Assembly: GCF_963668085.1 (NCBI RefSeq)
Contig: NZ_OY764059.1
Location: 496,001 to 560,000, forward strand
From: an uncultured Ilyobacter sp.
Lineage (GTDB): Bacteria; Fusobacteriota; Fusobacteriia; Fusobacteriales; Fusobacteriaceae
Reading direction: 5' to 3'
Length of the DNA: 64,000 bases
In this document: positions 53,945 to 63,244 of the stretch, one piece after another
How positions within the stretch are numbered: position 1 is the stretch's first letter
Layout of the letters: every line of letters begins with the position of its first letter
Position numbers and translations under genes: made by a program
Notes under the pieces: generated by a model
The model's database searches: none
What the model was told of the DNA's origin: nothing
What the model saw: only the letters and a program-made list of their open reading frames with translations

Positions 53945-54991
53945 ATGAGAAAAGTTATTAAAAATGCTATTTTGATCACTGTTTTTTTATTGGCAGCAGG
54001 ATGCAATCACATTATCCTAAGACAAGACCTTTATGAAAAAGTCGCCTTTAAAAGTGAGAAAATAAAACCTGGAAAAAATATCATAAATCTTTATTCACTC
54101 CAATTTCCAGAAAGTTATTTTGAAAAACTCAAATATATGGAAGAATTCGAACTTGTGTCAAAGCAGCTTTTATTAGAGGACAAAAGTCTGAACCTCATAG
54201 TGTCTTCTAGCATGTACGACACGTTAGACAGCCTGAAAAAAGGTGAAGTTTTTCCTGAAGAAAAGGTCTATCTAAAAACAGCCTCAGATTTAAACAGTGA
54301 TGAAATGTCAGAAATAGATAAAGAGATAGATGTTTATGTGACAGACAGAGGAGGGAGCGTCCAGGGGTACCTCAACAAACAGGTGTATTTTTGGATGGTG
54401 CTCAACGGTAAAAAAGGTGAATTTATAGGGGAAAACCTCTATACTGAGCTTGACAAGCAAAGGCTTGTAGAAGAAGTCAGAAAAAGCAGAAAAGAGTTTT
54501 CCAGGGTTTTAAATAATGCAGAGATGAACCTGATAATAAAAAAGAAGAATCTATATGCCGGTAAAAACCCTGAGCTTACTACTTCTGAATCATCAGATAT
54601 TTTCTATCCCACAGATCTTCCTGATAGTATATTAAATGAAGAAAGAGCCATGTATCTACAGGGTGTGAAAGATGATGATTTTCATAAAATTGCTGAAAAA
54701 GAAGTAAGTTTCAACTCGCCTTTTTTGATTTTAGATTCTGAAAAATTAACAGGTTACCTGGTGGTAGATGGAAATTATATATTTTTCTACGGAGGGTCAG
54801 AAGTGAAAAGCTCTTATCACAGATATGATTTTGAAGTTAAAATATCAGAGGTCACACTAAAGGATCTTCTTGAAGTAGAGGGTGGTATACTCTTAAATGA
54901 ATTATTTGAAAGAAAGAATCCGGAAATAAATGGAATAGAAAAAAAAGCAACTCAACCTGATAAAAAGAGTGTGAACTGGGGGATAAATTAA
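53945..54991 (+). CDS. Lipoprotein of unknown function, signalling-linked
   Basis: 348 residues. The signal peptide (IKNAILITVFLL) ends in the lipobox LAAGC, so lipidation falls on about Cys20. The rest is soluble, with alternating sheet-like and charged stretches (NIINLYSLQFPESYFEKL, INKQ-like Q/K-rich parts, FLILDSEKLTGYLVVDG) and no domain I recognise. ATG 53945 has AAGGGGG upstream. Its TAA overlaps the ATG of the SpoIIE phosphatase gene by one base (TAATG), so the two are almost certainly translated together. A sensory or envelope-stress input for the phosphatase is a reasonable guess only. Confidence 0.75.
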   Translation: MRKVIKNAILITVFLLAAGCNHIILRQDLYEKVAFKSEKIKPGKNIINLYSLQFPESYFEKLKYMEEFELVSKQLLLEDKSLNLIVSSSMYDTLDSLKKGEVFPEEKVYLKTASDLNSDEMSEIDKEIDVYVTDRGGSVQGYLNKQVYFWMVLNGKKGEFIGENLYTELDKQRLVEEVRKSRKEFSRVLNNAEMNLIIKKKNLYAGKNPELTTSESSDIFYPTDLPDSILNEERAMYLQGVKDDDFHKIAEKEVSFNSPFLILDSEKLTGYLVVDGNYIFFYGGSEVKSSYHRYDFEVKISEVTLKDLLEVEGGILLNELFERKNPEINGIEKKATQPDKKSVNWGIN

Positions 54992-56502
54992 TGATTTATG
55001 CAGGTCTGATATTTGTTTTGTTTTTGACGTTTTTAAAGGTTTTAAAAAGCCAGGAAAAGGCGTATAGGGGAGAAATAAGCAATATCCTGAGGAAACTCAG
55101 GGAAAAAGAGGAATACAACGGGATAATTGACAGTGTACAGGAAGAATACGACCAGACCCTACAGACAATATTAAAACAGGGAAAAGAGCTGGAAAATTCT
55201 CTAGAGGAGCTGAAAGAATACAGGGTAGAGTTAGACATAACCTATAACAATCTGATAAAGAAATCCACCCAGCTTGAGTATAGTAATGAAATATTGGAGA
55301 GAAGAGTGGCCAATCTTTCAAACCTAAATGCCGTTGCTAGGACGGTACTTTCCATAATTAAACTGGAAAAAATAATTGATATAATATTAGACGCCTATTT
55401 TGTTCTAACTGGGGCCAAAAAAATATCCCTATACCTATGGGAAGATGGGATGTTGGTAAATAAAAAAACCAAGGGAAATATTATTTTTAAGGGAACTCTT
55501 AGTTATCCCATTGAAACCTTAGAAGGCTTTAGCAGAAATGATTTCAGGAGAGTTTACGAAGAGCTTTCACAAGGATTTAAGGTAGATGAAAATGAAGCAG
55601 TGATAATATCCGACCTAAATGTAAAGGGGAAGGAACTGGGAGTCATCTATATTGTAGAAGACAGGGAACGACTTATAGACAGTGACCAGGAAACAATATC
55701 AGCTTTAGCAATCCAGGTGGCAAATGCTATAAATAATGCTAAGATGTATGAAGAACTTCTTGTAAAAGAGAGGATTTCCAAAGAGCTTGAGGTAGCGTCT
55801 AGAATCCAGAAGAAAATTCTACCTATAGAGATGAAAAAAGTCTGCGGATTAGAGATTGCAAATTATTTTGAACCTGCAAAAGAAGTTGGAGGGGATTATT
55901 ATGATTATTGTCAGAGAGAAGAGGATAGAGTATCTATAACAATAGCAGACGTAAGTGGAAAAGGTGTACCGGCTGCATTTTTGATGGCACTTATAAGATC
56001 GGTTCTTAAGACTCTGAACTACAAGAATATCCAGCCTTCTGAGATGCTTACTACTCTTAACGAGATAATATATCCTGATATAACTGAAGATATGTTTGTA
56101 ACACTCTTTCACAGTAAATATGTTTCTAGTGAAAGTACCCTCTATTATTCCAATGCAGGACATAATCCCCTTATAATTTATAAGGCTGATCTTGGGAAAG
56201 TAGTTGAATACAACGTAAAGGGAGTTGCAATAGGCTTTATTCCTGAATATAAATATAAACTAGGAAAGGTTGAACTTTCTAAGGGAGATATACTCCTTTA
56301 TTACACAGACGGAATTACAGAAGCTGAAAATAGTAACAGAGAGATGTTTGGAATAGATAGATTAAAAGAGGTTATCTATGATAACAGAAGAAAAAGTGCA
56401 GAAGATGTCAAAATGGCAATTTTAGAATCTATAAATAACTTTAGAGGAGATCACGAACAGGTGGATGATCTGACCTTTGTAGTTATAAGAAATAATGAGT
56501 AG
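54991..56502 (+). CDS. Membrane-anchored GAF / SpoIIE-type PP2C phosphatase
   Basis: 503 residues. An N-terminal hydrophobic segment (MIYAGLIFVLFLTFLKVL) is followed by a long coiled coil (about 20-115), a GAF-like domain (about 120-255, VARTVLSIIKLEKIIDIILD) and a PP2C/SpoIIE domain. Its metal and catalytic motifs are EVGGDYYDYC, TIADVSGKGVPAAFLMALI, YSNAGHNPLIIY and LLYYTDGITEAEN. RsbU-like proteins of this layout dephosphorylate an anti-anti-sigma factor to switch on a stress regulon. No RsbV/RsbW-like genes are in the window. It is coupled to the lipoprotein by a one-base overlap. Confidence 0.9.
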   Translation: MIYAGLIFVLFLTFLKVLKSQEKAYRGEISNILRKLREKEEYNGIIDSVQEEYDQTLQTILKQGKELENSLEELKEYRVELDITYNNLIKKSTQLEYSNEILERRVANLSNLNAVARTVLSIIKLEKIIDIILDAYFVLTGAKKISLYLWEDGMLVNKKTKGNIIFKGTLSYPIETLEGFSRNDFRRVYEELSQGFKVDENEAVIISDLNVKGKELGVIYIVEDRERLIDSDQETISALAIQVANAINNAKMYEELLVKERISKELEVASRIQKKILPIEMKKVCGLEIANYFEPAKEVGGDYYDYCQREEDRVSITIADVSGKGVPAAFLMALIRSVLKTLNYKNIQPSEMLTTLNEIIYPDITEDMFVTLFHSKYVSSESTLYYSNAGHNPLIIYKADLGKVVEYNVKGVAIGFIPEYKYKLGKVELSKGDILLYYTDGITEAENSNREMFGIDRLKEVIYDNRRKSAEDVKMAILESINNFRGDHEQVDDLTFVVIRNNE

Positions 56503-56526
56503 GGTAAATCCTACTCTTTTTTTTAT
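56497..56526 (+). terminator. Terminator of the signalling operon
   Basis: GAGTAGG pairs with CCTACTC, starting inside the phosphatase stop codon, followed by eight T. Confidence 0.93.
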
Positions 56527-56702
56527 AGTGAGTTTATAAGGGTGAGAAAGTACTATAATCGAACTGTAGGATATATAAAAGCTGTATAATATCCACTAAA
56601 ATAGGACATGTGGCATATTTTTTTTTTGGAATATTCGATACCATAACATGTTAGATATTATGGCCTTTGTCATGGTGATAATATGCTTTATTTGGAGGTA
56701 AA

Positions 56703-57323
56703 ATGGAGACAAATTTGATTGAGTGGTTTGGATATATATCATCCTTTGTGGTGCTGATATCCCTCACGATGAGTTCTATTATTAAATTGAGGTGGATAAA
56801 TCTTTTAGGAGCCATCATGTTTTCGATTTTTGGATTCATGATAAACTCTTACCCGACGGGCACTTTAAATCTGGGAATAGCCTTAATAGATATTTATTAC
56901 CTTTATAAGATTTATATGAGGAAGGAAGAGTTCTCTATGGTGAAGGCCAACTTTGACTCTGATTATTTCAAATATTTTATAAATTTTAACAGAAAAGAGA
57001 TAGATGAGCAGTATAATACATTATCTGAAACCTCAAATTACAGGGCCTATTATTACCTTAGAAACAATAATATAGCTGGAGTGATGATAGGGAGATCCTT
57101 AGACCAGGATAGTTTTTTTATTGAGTTGGATTATGTTACTGAGGAGTTTAGAGATTTTAAAATCGGGAAATACTTCCTTGGAGAAAATAGAATAAAAATG
57201 CTTTTAAAGGGTTACAACATTCTCAGAACAAGGGCAAACTCAAAACATCATGCCAGGTATCTTGAAAAAATAGGGTTTAAAAAAGTAGATGATGGGACTA
57301 ATGAATATATCAAGACTATTTAA
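56703..57323 (+). CDS. YgjV-like membrane domain fused to acetyltransferase-like domain
   Basis: 206 residues. Residues 1-80 have three membrane helices with the YgjV-type pattern (WFGYISSFVVLISLTMSS, KLRWINLLGAIMFSIFGFMI, GTLNLGIALIDIYYLYKIY). Residues about 85-206 look like a GNAT-type domain: YYYLRNNNIAGVMIG, FFIELDYVTEEFRDFKIGKY, and the ending RARYLEKIGFKK-type loop (HHARYLEKIGFKKVDDGTNE). ATG 56703 follows TGGAGG. It is alone in front of punA. The substrate is unknown, and the acetyltransferase assignment is by pattern only. Confidence 0.65.
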   Translation: METNLIEWFGYISSFVVLISLTMSSIIKLRWINLLGAIMFSIFGFMINSYPTGTLNLGIALIDIYYLYKIYMRKEEFSMVKANFDSDYFKYFINFNRKEIDEQYNTLSETSNYRAYYYLRNNNIAGVMIGRSLDQDSFFIELDYVTEEFRDFKIGKYFLGENRIKMLLKGYNILRTRANSKHHARYLEKIGFKKVDDGTNEYIKTI

Positions 57324-57362
57324 AAGAAAATGAATTTAAATTTTGACTGATGGAGGGTTATT

Positions 57363-58175
57363 ATGTACGATAAAGTTATGGAGACAGTAAAATATCTCAA
57401 TGAAAAAGTGGCTTACAGACCTAAAGTAGCTATTATTCTTGGTTCTGGACTTGGAGATTTGGTGGATTACATAGAAGAAAAGGTCGAGATAGCCTATGAG
57501 GAGATACCTAATTTTCCAGTTTCCACTGTTGCAGGTCATGCAGGACAGCTTGTTTTTGGTAAGATAGGCGACGTAGAAGTTCTGGCAATGAAGGGTAGAT
57601 TTCATTATTATGAAGGCTATGATATGAAAGAGGTGACTTACCCTGTATATGTAATGAAGCAGTTTGGCATAGAAAATCTCATAGTCAGCAATGCTGCAGG
57701 AGGAGCTAATAACACCTTTGAGCCTGGGACTCTCATGCTTATAACAGATCACATTAATGCCTTTGGGACGAATCCTCTCATAGGAAAAAATGATGAAAGA
57801 TTCGGGCCTAGATTCCCTGATATGAGTGAAACTTATACTAAAAATCTTCAGGAACTGGCTAAGAAAACTGCAAAAGAACTAGAGATAAACTATAGAGAAG
57901 GAGTTTATTTGGGGACAACAGGTCCAACTTATGAAACAGCGGCAGAGGTAAGAGCCTTTATAAATATGGGGGCAGATGCTATAGGAATGTCTACTGTTCC
58001 TGAGGTAATAATTGCAAATTATACTGGTATAAATATTTTAGGTATCTCTTGCATTACTAACATGGCAACAGGAATAGCAAAGGAAGCCCATTCTCATGAA
58101 GCAGTTGTGGAGATTGCCAAAAGAACTGGAAATGAATTCTGCAGATGGGTTGCAGAAACTGTAAAAAAAATCTAG
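57363..58175 (+). CDS. punA: Purine nucleoside phosphorylase (trimeric, PNP-I)
   Basis: A 270-residue trimeric PNP. The phosphate loop IILGSGLGDLVDYIEE near residues 22-37, KGRFHYYEGYDMKEVTYPV, VSNAAGGANNTFEPGTLMLI and the active-site region GPTYETAAEVRAF with GADAIGMSTVPEVI are all typical. It phosphorolyses guanosine and inosine to base and ribose-1-phosphate. The nucleoside ABC transporter follows 92 bases downstream, matching uptake with breakdown. ATG 57363 follows GGAGGG. Confidence 0.95.
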   Translation: MYDKVMETVKYLNEKVAYRPKVAIILGSGLGDLVDYIEEKVEIAYEEIPNFPVSTVAGHAGQLVFGKIGDVEVLAMKGRFHYYEGYDMKEVTYPVYVMKQFGIENLIVSNAAGGANNTFEPGTLMLITDHINAFGTNPLIGKNDERFGPRFPDMSETYTKNLQELAKKTAKELEINYREGVYLGTTGPTYETAAEVRAFINMGADAIGMSTVPEVIIANYTGINILGISCITNMATGIAKEAHSHEAVVEIAKRTGNEFCRWVAETVKKI

Positions 58176-58267
58176 ATTTAAATTTTTTATAATGAATATT
58201 TCTATTTTTGTTGTAAAATTTTTAAGAGCACGAATATAAAAAATCTTAATTTTTAGGAGGATTTCAG

Positions 58268-59794
58268 GTGAGCGAGTATATCTTAGAGATGAAAGATATT
58301 AGGAAAACCTTTCTCGGTGGAAAAGTTGTTGCCAATGATAATATCACACTGAAGATCAAAAAAGGTGAAAAGCATGCCATAGTAGGTGAAAACGGAGCCG
58401 GAAAATCAACGCTTATGAAAATACTTAACGGACTCTATCAGCCTACTTCAGGGGAAATGTATTACCATGGGAAAAAAGTCGAAATAGATGGTCCAGGAGA
58501 GGCTTCAAAATTGGGTATAGGGATGGTATATCAGCATTTTATGCTTGTTCCCACTCTTACAGTTGCGGAAAATATGATACTGGGGGTAGAGCCTAAAAAA
58601 GGTATGATGCTCGACTTGAAAACGGCTAGAGAAGAGGTCAGAAGGGTCTCAGAAAAATATGGATTGGAAATCGATCCCGATGCCCTTGTATCTGATATAT
58701 CTGTAGGTATTCAACAGAGGGTAGAGATACTAAAAATACTATTTAAAGGTGCCAATCTTCTGGTTTTTGACGAACCAACGGCAGTTCTTACTCCCCAAGA
58801 GGTAAAAGAGCTATATAAGATAATGGATAACCTTATAGAAGAGGGGAAGACCATAATATTTATCTCCCACAAGCTACAGGAAGTTTTGGACATATCTGAC
58901 AATATAACCGTAATAAGAAGAGGTAAGGATGTTTCAAATTTTCCTACATCTGAAGCTACTAAGGAAAAAATAGCAAATGCAATGGTTGGAAGGGCAGTCT
59001 TGTTCACAACTGAGAAGCCAGAAGTAGAGTTAGGAAAGGAACTAGTAGCTGTAAACAATCTTATTGTAAAAAATAATAAAGGAATTTTGGCTGTAGACGG
59101 AGCCTCTTTTAGTATAAGAGAGGGAGAAATTCTGGGAATAGCAGGAGTAGAAGGGTCGGGTCAGACTGAGCTTATAGAGGCCATAACAGGACTTAGAAAA
59201 CCTCATGCTGGAACTATTCTTTTAGATGGAGAACCTATAACAGGAAAATCTGCAAGGAATATAATCCTTGAGGGTGTGGCACATATACCTGAAGACAGGC
59301 ATAAAAGAGCGGCCATATCTGAATTTTCAGTTAGGGATAACTTTGCCCTTGGAGTACACAGGGATAAATATGCTAAGAATAAATTTCTTTTGAATTTTAA
59401 AAAAATGAAGGACGAGGCCATAGGTTTCATGGAAAAATATGATGTGAGACCTCGTGAAATAGGCACAGGTTTTGGAAGACTCTCAGGAGGGAATCAACAG
59501 AAACTGGTTGTTGCAAGGGAATTGGAAAAAGACCATAAATTTATAATAGCCTCCCAGCCTACAAGAGGAGTGGATATAGGGGCGATAGAATCAATTCACA
59601 GAATGATTTTGGAAGAAAAGAAAAAATCTAATGCCGTTCTTGTGGTGTCGGCAGAACTTTCTGAGATATTAAACCTTTCAGACCGTATAGCTGTAATGTG
59701 CGGAGGAAAAATAACAGGGATTCTAGACAGAGCAGATGCTACTGAGGAAAAAATAGGAATTCTAATGGCAGGAGGGGAATTGCATGAAGACTAA
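58268..59794 (+). CDS. Nucleoside ABC transporter ATP-binding protein (NupO/YufO-like)
   Basis: 508 residues with two fused ABC domains, as in ribose and nucleoside importers. Domain 1 has Walker A IVGENGAGKSTLMKILNGL, the motif SVGIQQRVEILKIL and Walker B LLVFDEPTAVLTPQE. Domain 2 has a degenerate Walker A GIAGVEGSGQTELIEAI, signature RLSGGNQQKLVVAREL and ASQPTRGVDIGAIES. Start is GTG 58268 after AGGAGG. It overlaps the first permease gene by 11 bases. With the two permeases it forms a BmpA-family transporter. The binding lipoprotein is not in the window. Confidence 0.92.
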   Translation: MSEYILEMKDIRKTFLGGKVVANDNITLKIKKGEKHAIVGENGAGKSTLMKILNGLYQPTSGEMYYHGKKVEIDGPGEASKLGIGMVYQHFMLVPTLTVAENMILGVEPKKGMMLDLKTAREEVRRVSEKYGLEIDPDALVSDISVGIQQRVEILKILFKGANLLVFDEPTAVLTPQEVKELYKIMDNLIEEGKTIIFISHKLQEVLDISDNITVIRRGKDVSNFPTSEATKEKIANAMVGRAVLFTTEKPEVELGKELVAVNNLIVKNNKGILAVDGASFSIREGEILGIAGVEGSGQTELIEAITGLRKPHAGTILLDGEPITGKSARNIILEGVAHIPEDRHKRAAISEFSVRDNFALGVHRDKYAKNKFLLNFKKMKDEAIGFMEKYDVRPREIGTGFGRLSGGNQQKLVVARELEKDHKFIIASQPTRGVDIGAIESIHRMILEEKKKSNAVLVVSAELSEILNLSDRIAVMCGGKITGILDRADATEEKIGILMAGGELHED

Positions 59795-60833
59795 AATACA
59801 AAACGCCATGGTTCCTGTATTGGCAGTAGCTATTGCACTTTTAGTAGGAGCAGGAATTATCGCCTATCTCGGAGAAAATCCATTAAATGCATACTATTAT
59901 CTTTTTAAAGGTGCCTTTGTAGGAGAGAGGGCCATTGCAAGAACTCTATTAGAGGCTACTCCTATGATCTTCACTGGGCTATCAGTTTTATTTGCCTTTA
60001 AAGCCGGGATGTTTAACATAGGTGGCCAGGGCCAGGTAATAATGGGTGGACTTGCAGCAGCTGCAGTAGGTGCCTTTGTACAAAATATAGGTATAAATAA
60101 TCTGTTTGTTGTTCTTATACTCTCTGGGTTAGCAGGTTTTGCATGGGCTGCCATTGCAGGATATCTGAAAGCGAAACTCGGAGTACACGAGGTAATATCT
60201 ACAATCATGCTAAACTATATAGCCATGAGTTTTGAGCAGTATGCTCTAAATTATCCCCTAAAGGAAGGTGGAATAATGGGGCCTAGTCCTCAGACTCCGC
60301 CTGTAATGATAGCATCTAGACTACCTCAGTTAATACCATCTACAAAAGAAGCATTGAATGTGGGATTTATTCTTGCAATAATAGCCGCAATAGTTGTGTG
60401 GTATATATTTGAAAAAACTATTTTGGGATATGAGATAAAGGCAGTTGGTCACAACCCAACAGCTTCTGAAAATGCAGGGATAAATGTGGCAAGAATAACA
60501 GCACTTTCCCTTGGAATAGCCGGTGTACTTGCAGCCTTAGGAGGAGCAGAAAGAATTCTTGGAGGAGTGGGACAGTACACTTATAGACAGGGAATAATGG
60601 CCTCTTATGGATTTGACGGTATAGCAGTGGCTCTTCTGGGGAAAAACTCTCCTGTGGGAGCAGTACTGGCAGCTATATTATTTGCGTGTCTCCGTGTTGG
60701 TGGACGAGCTATGCAGTTTAACACAACTATACCAAGCCAGATAGTGATTATTTTACAGTCGATAATAATACTACTTATTGCTGCAGAGAATATGTTTAAA
60801 TTTTTCCTGGAAAGAAAGAAGGTGAGTGAATAA
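59784..60833 (+). CDS. Nucleoside ABC transporter permease 1 (NupP/YufP-like)
   Basis: A 349-residue membrane protein with about 9-10 helices (BPD_transp_2 family). It has ATPMIFTGLSVLFAFKAGMF, NIGGQGQVIMGGLAAAAVG and GVHEVISTIMLNYIAMSFE. The coupling loop is KAVGHNPTASENAGINVARI, and YGFDGIAVALLGKNSPVG is near the C-terminus. It overlaps the ATPase gene by 11 bases and shares its stop/start with permease 2 (one-base overlap), so the three are translated as a unit. Confidence 0.92.
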   Translation: MKTKIQNAMVPVLAVAIALLVGAGIIAYLGENPLNAYYYLFKGAFVGERAIARTLLEATPMIFTGLSVLFAFKAGMFNIGGQGQVIMGGLAAAAVGAFVQNIGINNLFVVLILSGLAGFAWAAIAGYLKAKLGVHEVISTIMLNYIAMSFEQYALNYPLKEGGIMGPSPQTPPVMIASRLPQLIPSTKEALNVGFILAIIAAIVVWYIFEKTILGYEIKAVGHNPTASENAGINVARITALSLGIAGVLAALGGAERILGGVGQYTYRQGIMASYGFDGIAVALLGKNSPVGAVLAAILFACLRVGGRAMQFNTTIPSQIVIILQSIIILLIAAENMFKFFLERKKVSE

Positions 60834-61711
60834 TGCCTATCATAATTAGTATAATAATGGCTACAATAAGACAGGCAGCCCCTATACTCATAACTGCAAT
60901 AGGCGGCATGTTTTCTGAAATTTCAGGTGTTGTAAATATCGGCCTTGAGGGAATGATGCTAATGGGTGCATTTTCTGCAGCAGTTACCTCATACTATACT
61001 GGAAGTCCACTCCTTGGAATTCTCGGAGGGATGATGGCAGGTGGGCTTACAGCTGCAATCCACGCAGTTTTGAGTATAAAGTACAAGGGAAACCAGACAG
61101 TTTCAGGTGTGGCCATCAACCTTTTTGCCTCTGGGTTTACTGTGTTCATGCTAAGAGTGCTCTTTAATCAGTCTGGAAATACCCCTACTGTCCCAAAGGC
61201 ACCTGCACTTTTTGGTGTCTCTATAATAGTTGTAATTATATATATTATCGCAATATGGTCTCAGTTCTTTCTGTACAAGACAACCACAGGTCTAAGGATG
61301 AGAGCTGTAGGAGAGCACCCCTTAGCAGCAGATACAGTGGGAATAGATGTGGCCAAGATAAGATACTTTGGTGTGATCATGTCAGGTGTTTTTGCCGGTC
61401 TAGGAGGAGCTTATCTTTCTATAGGAGCTCTTTCACAGTTCACCAAGGAGATGTCTGCAGGTAGAGGCTTTATAGCTCTGGCAGCTCTTGTATTTGGTAA
61501 GTGGACTCCTAAAGGGGTTTTGGCAGCAAGCTTACTTTTTGGTTTTGCAGATGCAGGTCAGACTCTCATACAGCAGTATGTAGATTTCATACCTCCTCAG
61601 TTTATACAGATGATACCTTATATTTTGACACTTCTTGCCCTTGCAGGAGTTGTGGGTAAGGCTGTGGCCCCGAGTGCCTCGGGAAAACCCTATGATAAGA
61701 ATTCAAATTAG
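60833..61711 (+). CDS. Nucleoside ABC transporter permease 2 (NupQ/YufQ-like)
   Basis: A 292-residue permease, the partner of the preceding one. It has TIRQAAPILITAIGGMFSEI, SGVVNIGLEGMMLMGAFSAA, the loop RMRAVGEHPLAADTVGIDVA and FIALAALVFGKWTPKGVLAA. Last gene of the operon, it ends just before a strong bidirectional terminator. The likely cargo is purine nucleosides, given punA upstream. Confidence 0.92.
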   Translation: MPIIISIIMATIRQAAPILITAIGGMFSEISGVVNIGLEGMMLMGAFSAAVTSYYTGSPLLGILGGMMAGGLTAAIHAVLSIKYKGNQTVSGVAINLFASGFTVFMLRVLFNQSGNTPTVPKAPALFGVSIIVVIIYIIAIWSQFFLYKTTTGLRMRAVGEHPLAADTVGIDVAKIRYFGVIMSGVFAGLGGAYLSIGALSQFTKEMSAGRGFIALAALVFGKWTPKGVLAASLLFGFADAGQTLIQQYVDFIPPQFIQMIPYILTLLALAGVVGKAVAPSASGKPYDKNSN

Positions 61712-61724
61712 TATACTGTAAATA

Positions 61725-61763
61725 AAAAGAGTCGAATTTCCATCGGGAATTCGACTCTTTTAT
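61725..61763. terminator. Bidirectional terminator between nucleoside and amino-acid transporter operons
   Basis: AAAGAGTCGAATTTCC pairs with GGGAATTCGACTCTTT. A- and T-runs on both sides serve both convergent transcripts. Confidence 0.95.
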
Positions 61764-61778
61764 TATATGTAAATATTC

Positions 61779-62417
61779 TTAGTATATTATCTCGTATTTT
61801 TCTTCAGCTCTTTTAAATATGATTATAATTATAGAAGACACTGCTAAGTATATAAGTCCGCATAAAATAAAAGGCATTATGGTGAAGTCTCTAGCAACGA
61901 TCTCTTTAGAGTTTCTAAGGATTTCAGCCATTCCTATAGAGGATATTAATGCAGTATCCTTAACCAGGTTTACCGCCTCATTGGATAAGGCAGGTAGAGA
62001 CATTCTGAGAGCTTGAGGCAATATGACATGTCTCATGGTCTTAAAATAATTCATCCCAAGTACTCTAGAAGCCTCATATTGACCCTTTGGAATACTCTGG
62101 ATACATCCTCTTAAAATTTCACAGGTGTAAGCAGAGTAGTTTAGGATAAATGTAAGTGAAGCCGCGGTAAAGGGGGTAAGTGTGATACCCATAACTGGTA
62201 ATCCATAGTAGACGAAAAATAATTGAAGGAGAAGAGGACTACCTCTAAATATCCAGGTATAGAGGGCAATACCTCTTCTGACAAATACACTTTTAGAAAC
62301 TCCTCCTAAAGACAGAATAAGTCCCAGGGGAAGGGCCAAAACTCCTGTGGCAATATACAGGAGGGCTGTTAACTTTAGCCCGCCTAGTATATAGATAAGC
62401 ATACCCTGCGTTTCCAT
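61779..62417 (-). CDS. Polar amino acid ABC transporter permease (HisM/GlnP family)
   Basis: A 212-residue permease. It has about five helices, FRGSPLLLQLFFVYYGLP near residues 55-72 and the EAA coupling loop EASRVLGMNYFKTMRHVILP with QALRMSLPALSNEAVNL. The start is the ATG at 62417, which overlaps the TAA of the binding-protein gene by one base (TAATG) with AAGGAGG before it; an in-frame GTG at 62441 is less likely. Specificity is inferred as histidine from the operon's leader peptide. No ATPase gene lies in the operon, which ends at the terminator at 61725. Confidence 0.92.
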   Translation of the reverse strand: METQGMLIYILGGLKLTALLYIATGVLALPLGLILSLGGVSKSVFVRRGIALYTWIFRGSPLLLQLFFVYYGLPVMGITLTPFTAASLTFILNYSAYTCEILRGCIQSIPKGQYEASRVLGMNYFKTMRHVILPQALRMSLPALSNEAVNLVKDTALISSIGMAEILRNSKEIVARDFTIMPFILCGLIYLAVSSIIIIIFKRAEEKYEIIY

Positions 62418-63205
62418 TACGCCTCCTTGCCACCAAACCACTTGTCGTGGATCGTGTCAAAAGTTCCGTCTTTTTTCATTTCGTCAAGAATTTTATCAAT
62501 CTCTTTCTTTAATTTTTCATCTTCTTTTCTAAGTCCTACACCGAATTCTTCTTTACCTAGGGCCTTATCTAAAGATCTGAAAATATCTTTTCCCTCTCTA
62601 GCTTCTTTTTTAGCCGCATAATATTCTCCTACAATTACATCCATTACTACTGCGTCGATTCTTTTTGCCTCAAGGTCCATAAGAGCTTCGGCATTAGTAG
62701 CGTATTTTTTGATTTCAGATGCACTTTCTGAGATAGGGTTCTTCATAACAAGTGTGTAGCTGCTGCTTCCAAGCTGTACTCCTATGATTTTTCCCTTTAG
62801 GTCTTCTGCTGTTTGTATTGGGCTGCCAGCTAAAGTCATTATAATCTGATCATTTGCAAAGTAAGGTTCAGAAAATGCTATCTGCTCTTGTCTTTCAGGA
62901 GTTATTGTCATTCCGTTCCAAACCATGTCTATATTTCCACTCTTTAATTCAAATACTATGCTGCTCCATTCACGAGGAGAAAACTCAGCCTCTACACCCA
63001 TTCTGCTTGCCACTTCTTTTGCCAGATCAATATCGAATCCTACAATTTCTCCACTTTCGTCTCTGAATCCCATTGGAGCAAAAGTATCATCTAGACCCAC
63101 TATAAATTTACCCTGTTCTTTGATTTTGTCATAAGAATCTGTGCTTTTCTTTCCACACCCTAAGAGTGCTATTGTAGCTAAAAAAATTAATACGATTTTC
63201 TTCAT
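62417..63205 (-). CDS. Amino acid ABC transporter substrate-binding lipoprotein (HisJ/GlnH family)
   Basis: 262 residues. The signal peptide MKKIVLIFLATIALLGC has a lipobox ending at Cys17. It is a type II (SBP_bac_3) protein: KFIVGLDDTFAPMGFRDESG, VGFDIDLAKEVASRMGVE, SGNIDMVWNGMTITPERQEQ and IGVQLGSSSYT carry the ligand-contacting Asp, Thr/Ser and Arg positions of the family. ATG 63205 follows AGGAGG. Expression is predicted to be controlled by a His-codon leader peptide and attenuator in the 235-base leader, so histidine is the most likely ligand. Confidence 0.93.
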   Translation of the reverse strand: MKKIVLIFLATIALLGCGKKSTDSYDKIKEQGKFIVGLDDTFAPMGFRDESGEIVGFDIDLAKEVASRMGVEAEFSPREWSSIVFELKSGNIDMVWNGMTITPERQEQIAFSEPYFANDQIIMTLAGSPIQTAEDLKGKIIGVQLGSSSYTLVMKNPISESASEIKKYATNAEALMDLEAKRIDAVVMDVIVGEYYAAKKEAREGKDIFRSLDKALGKEEFGVGLRKEDEKLKKEIDKILDEMKKDGTFDTIHDKWFGGKEA

Positions 63206-63244
63206 TTATTTTCCTCCTAAATTAAATTATTTATAAAAAAACAT

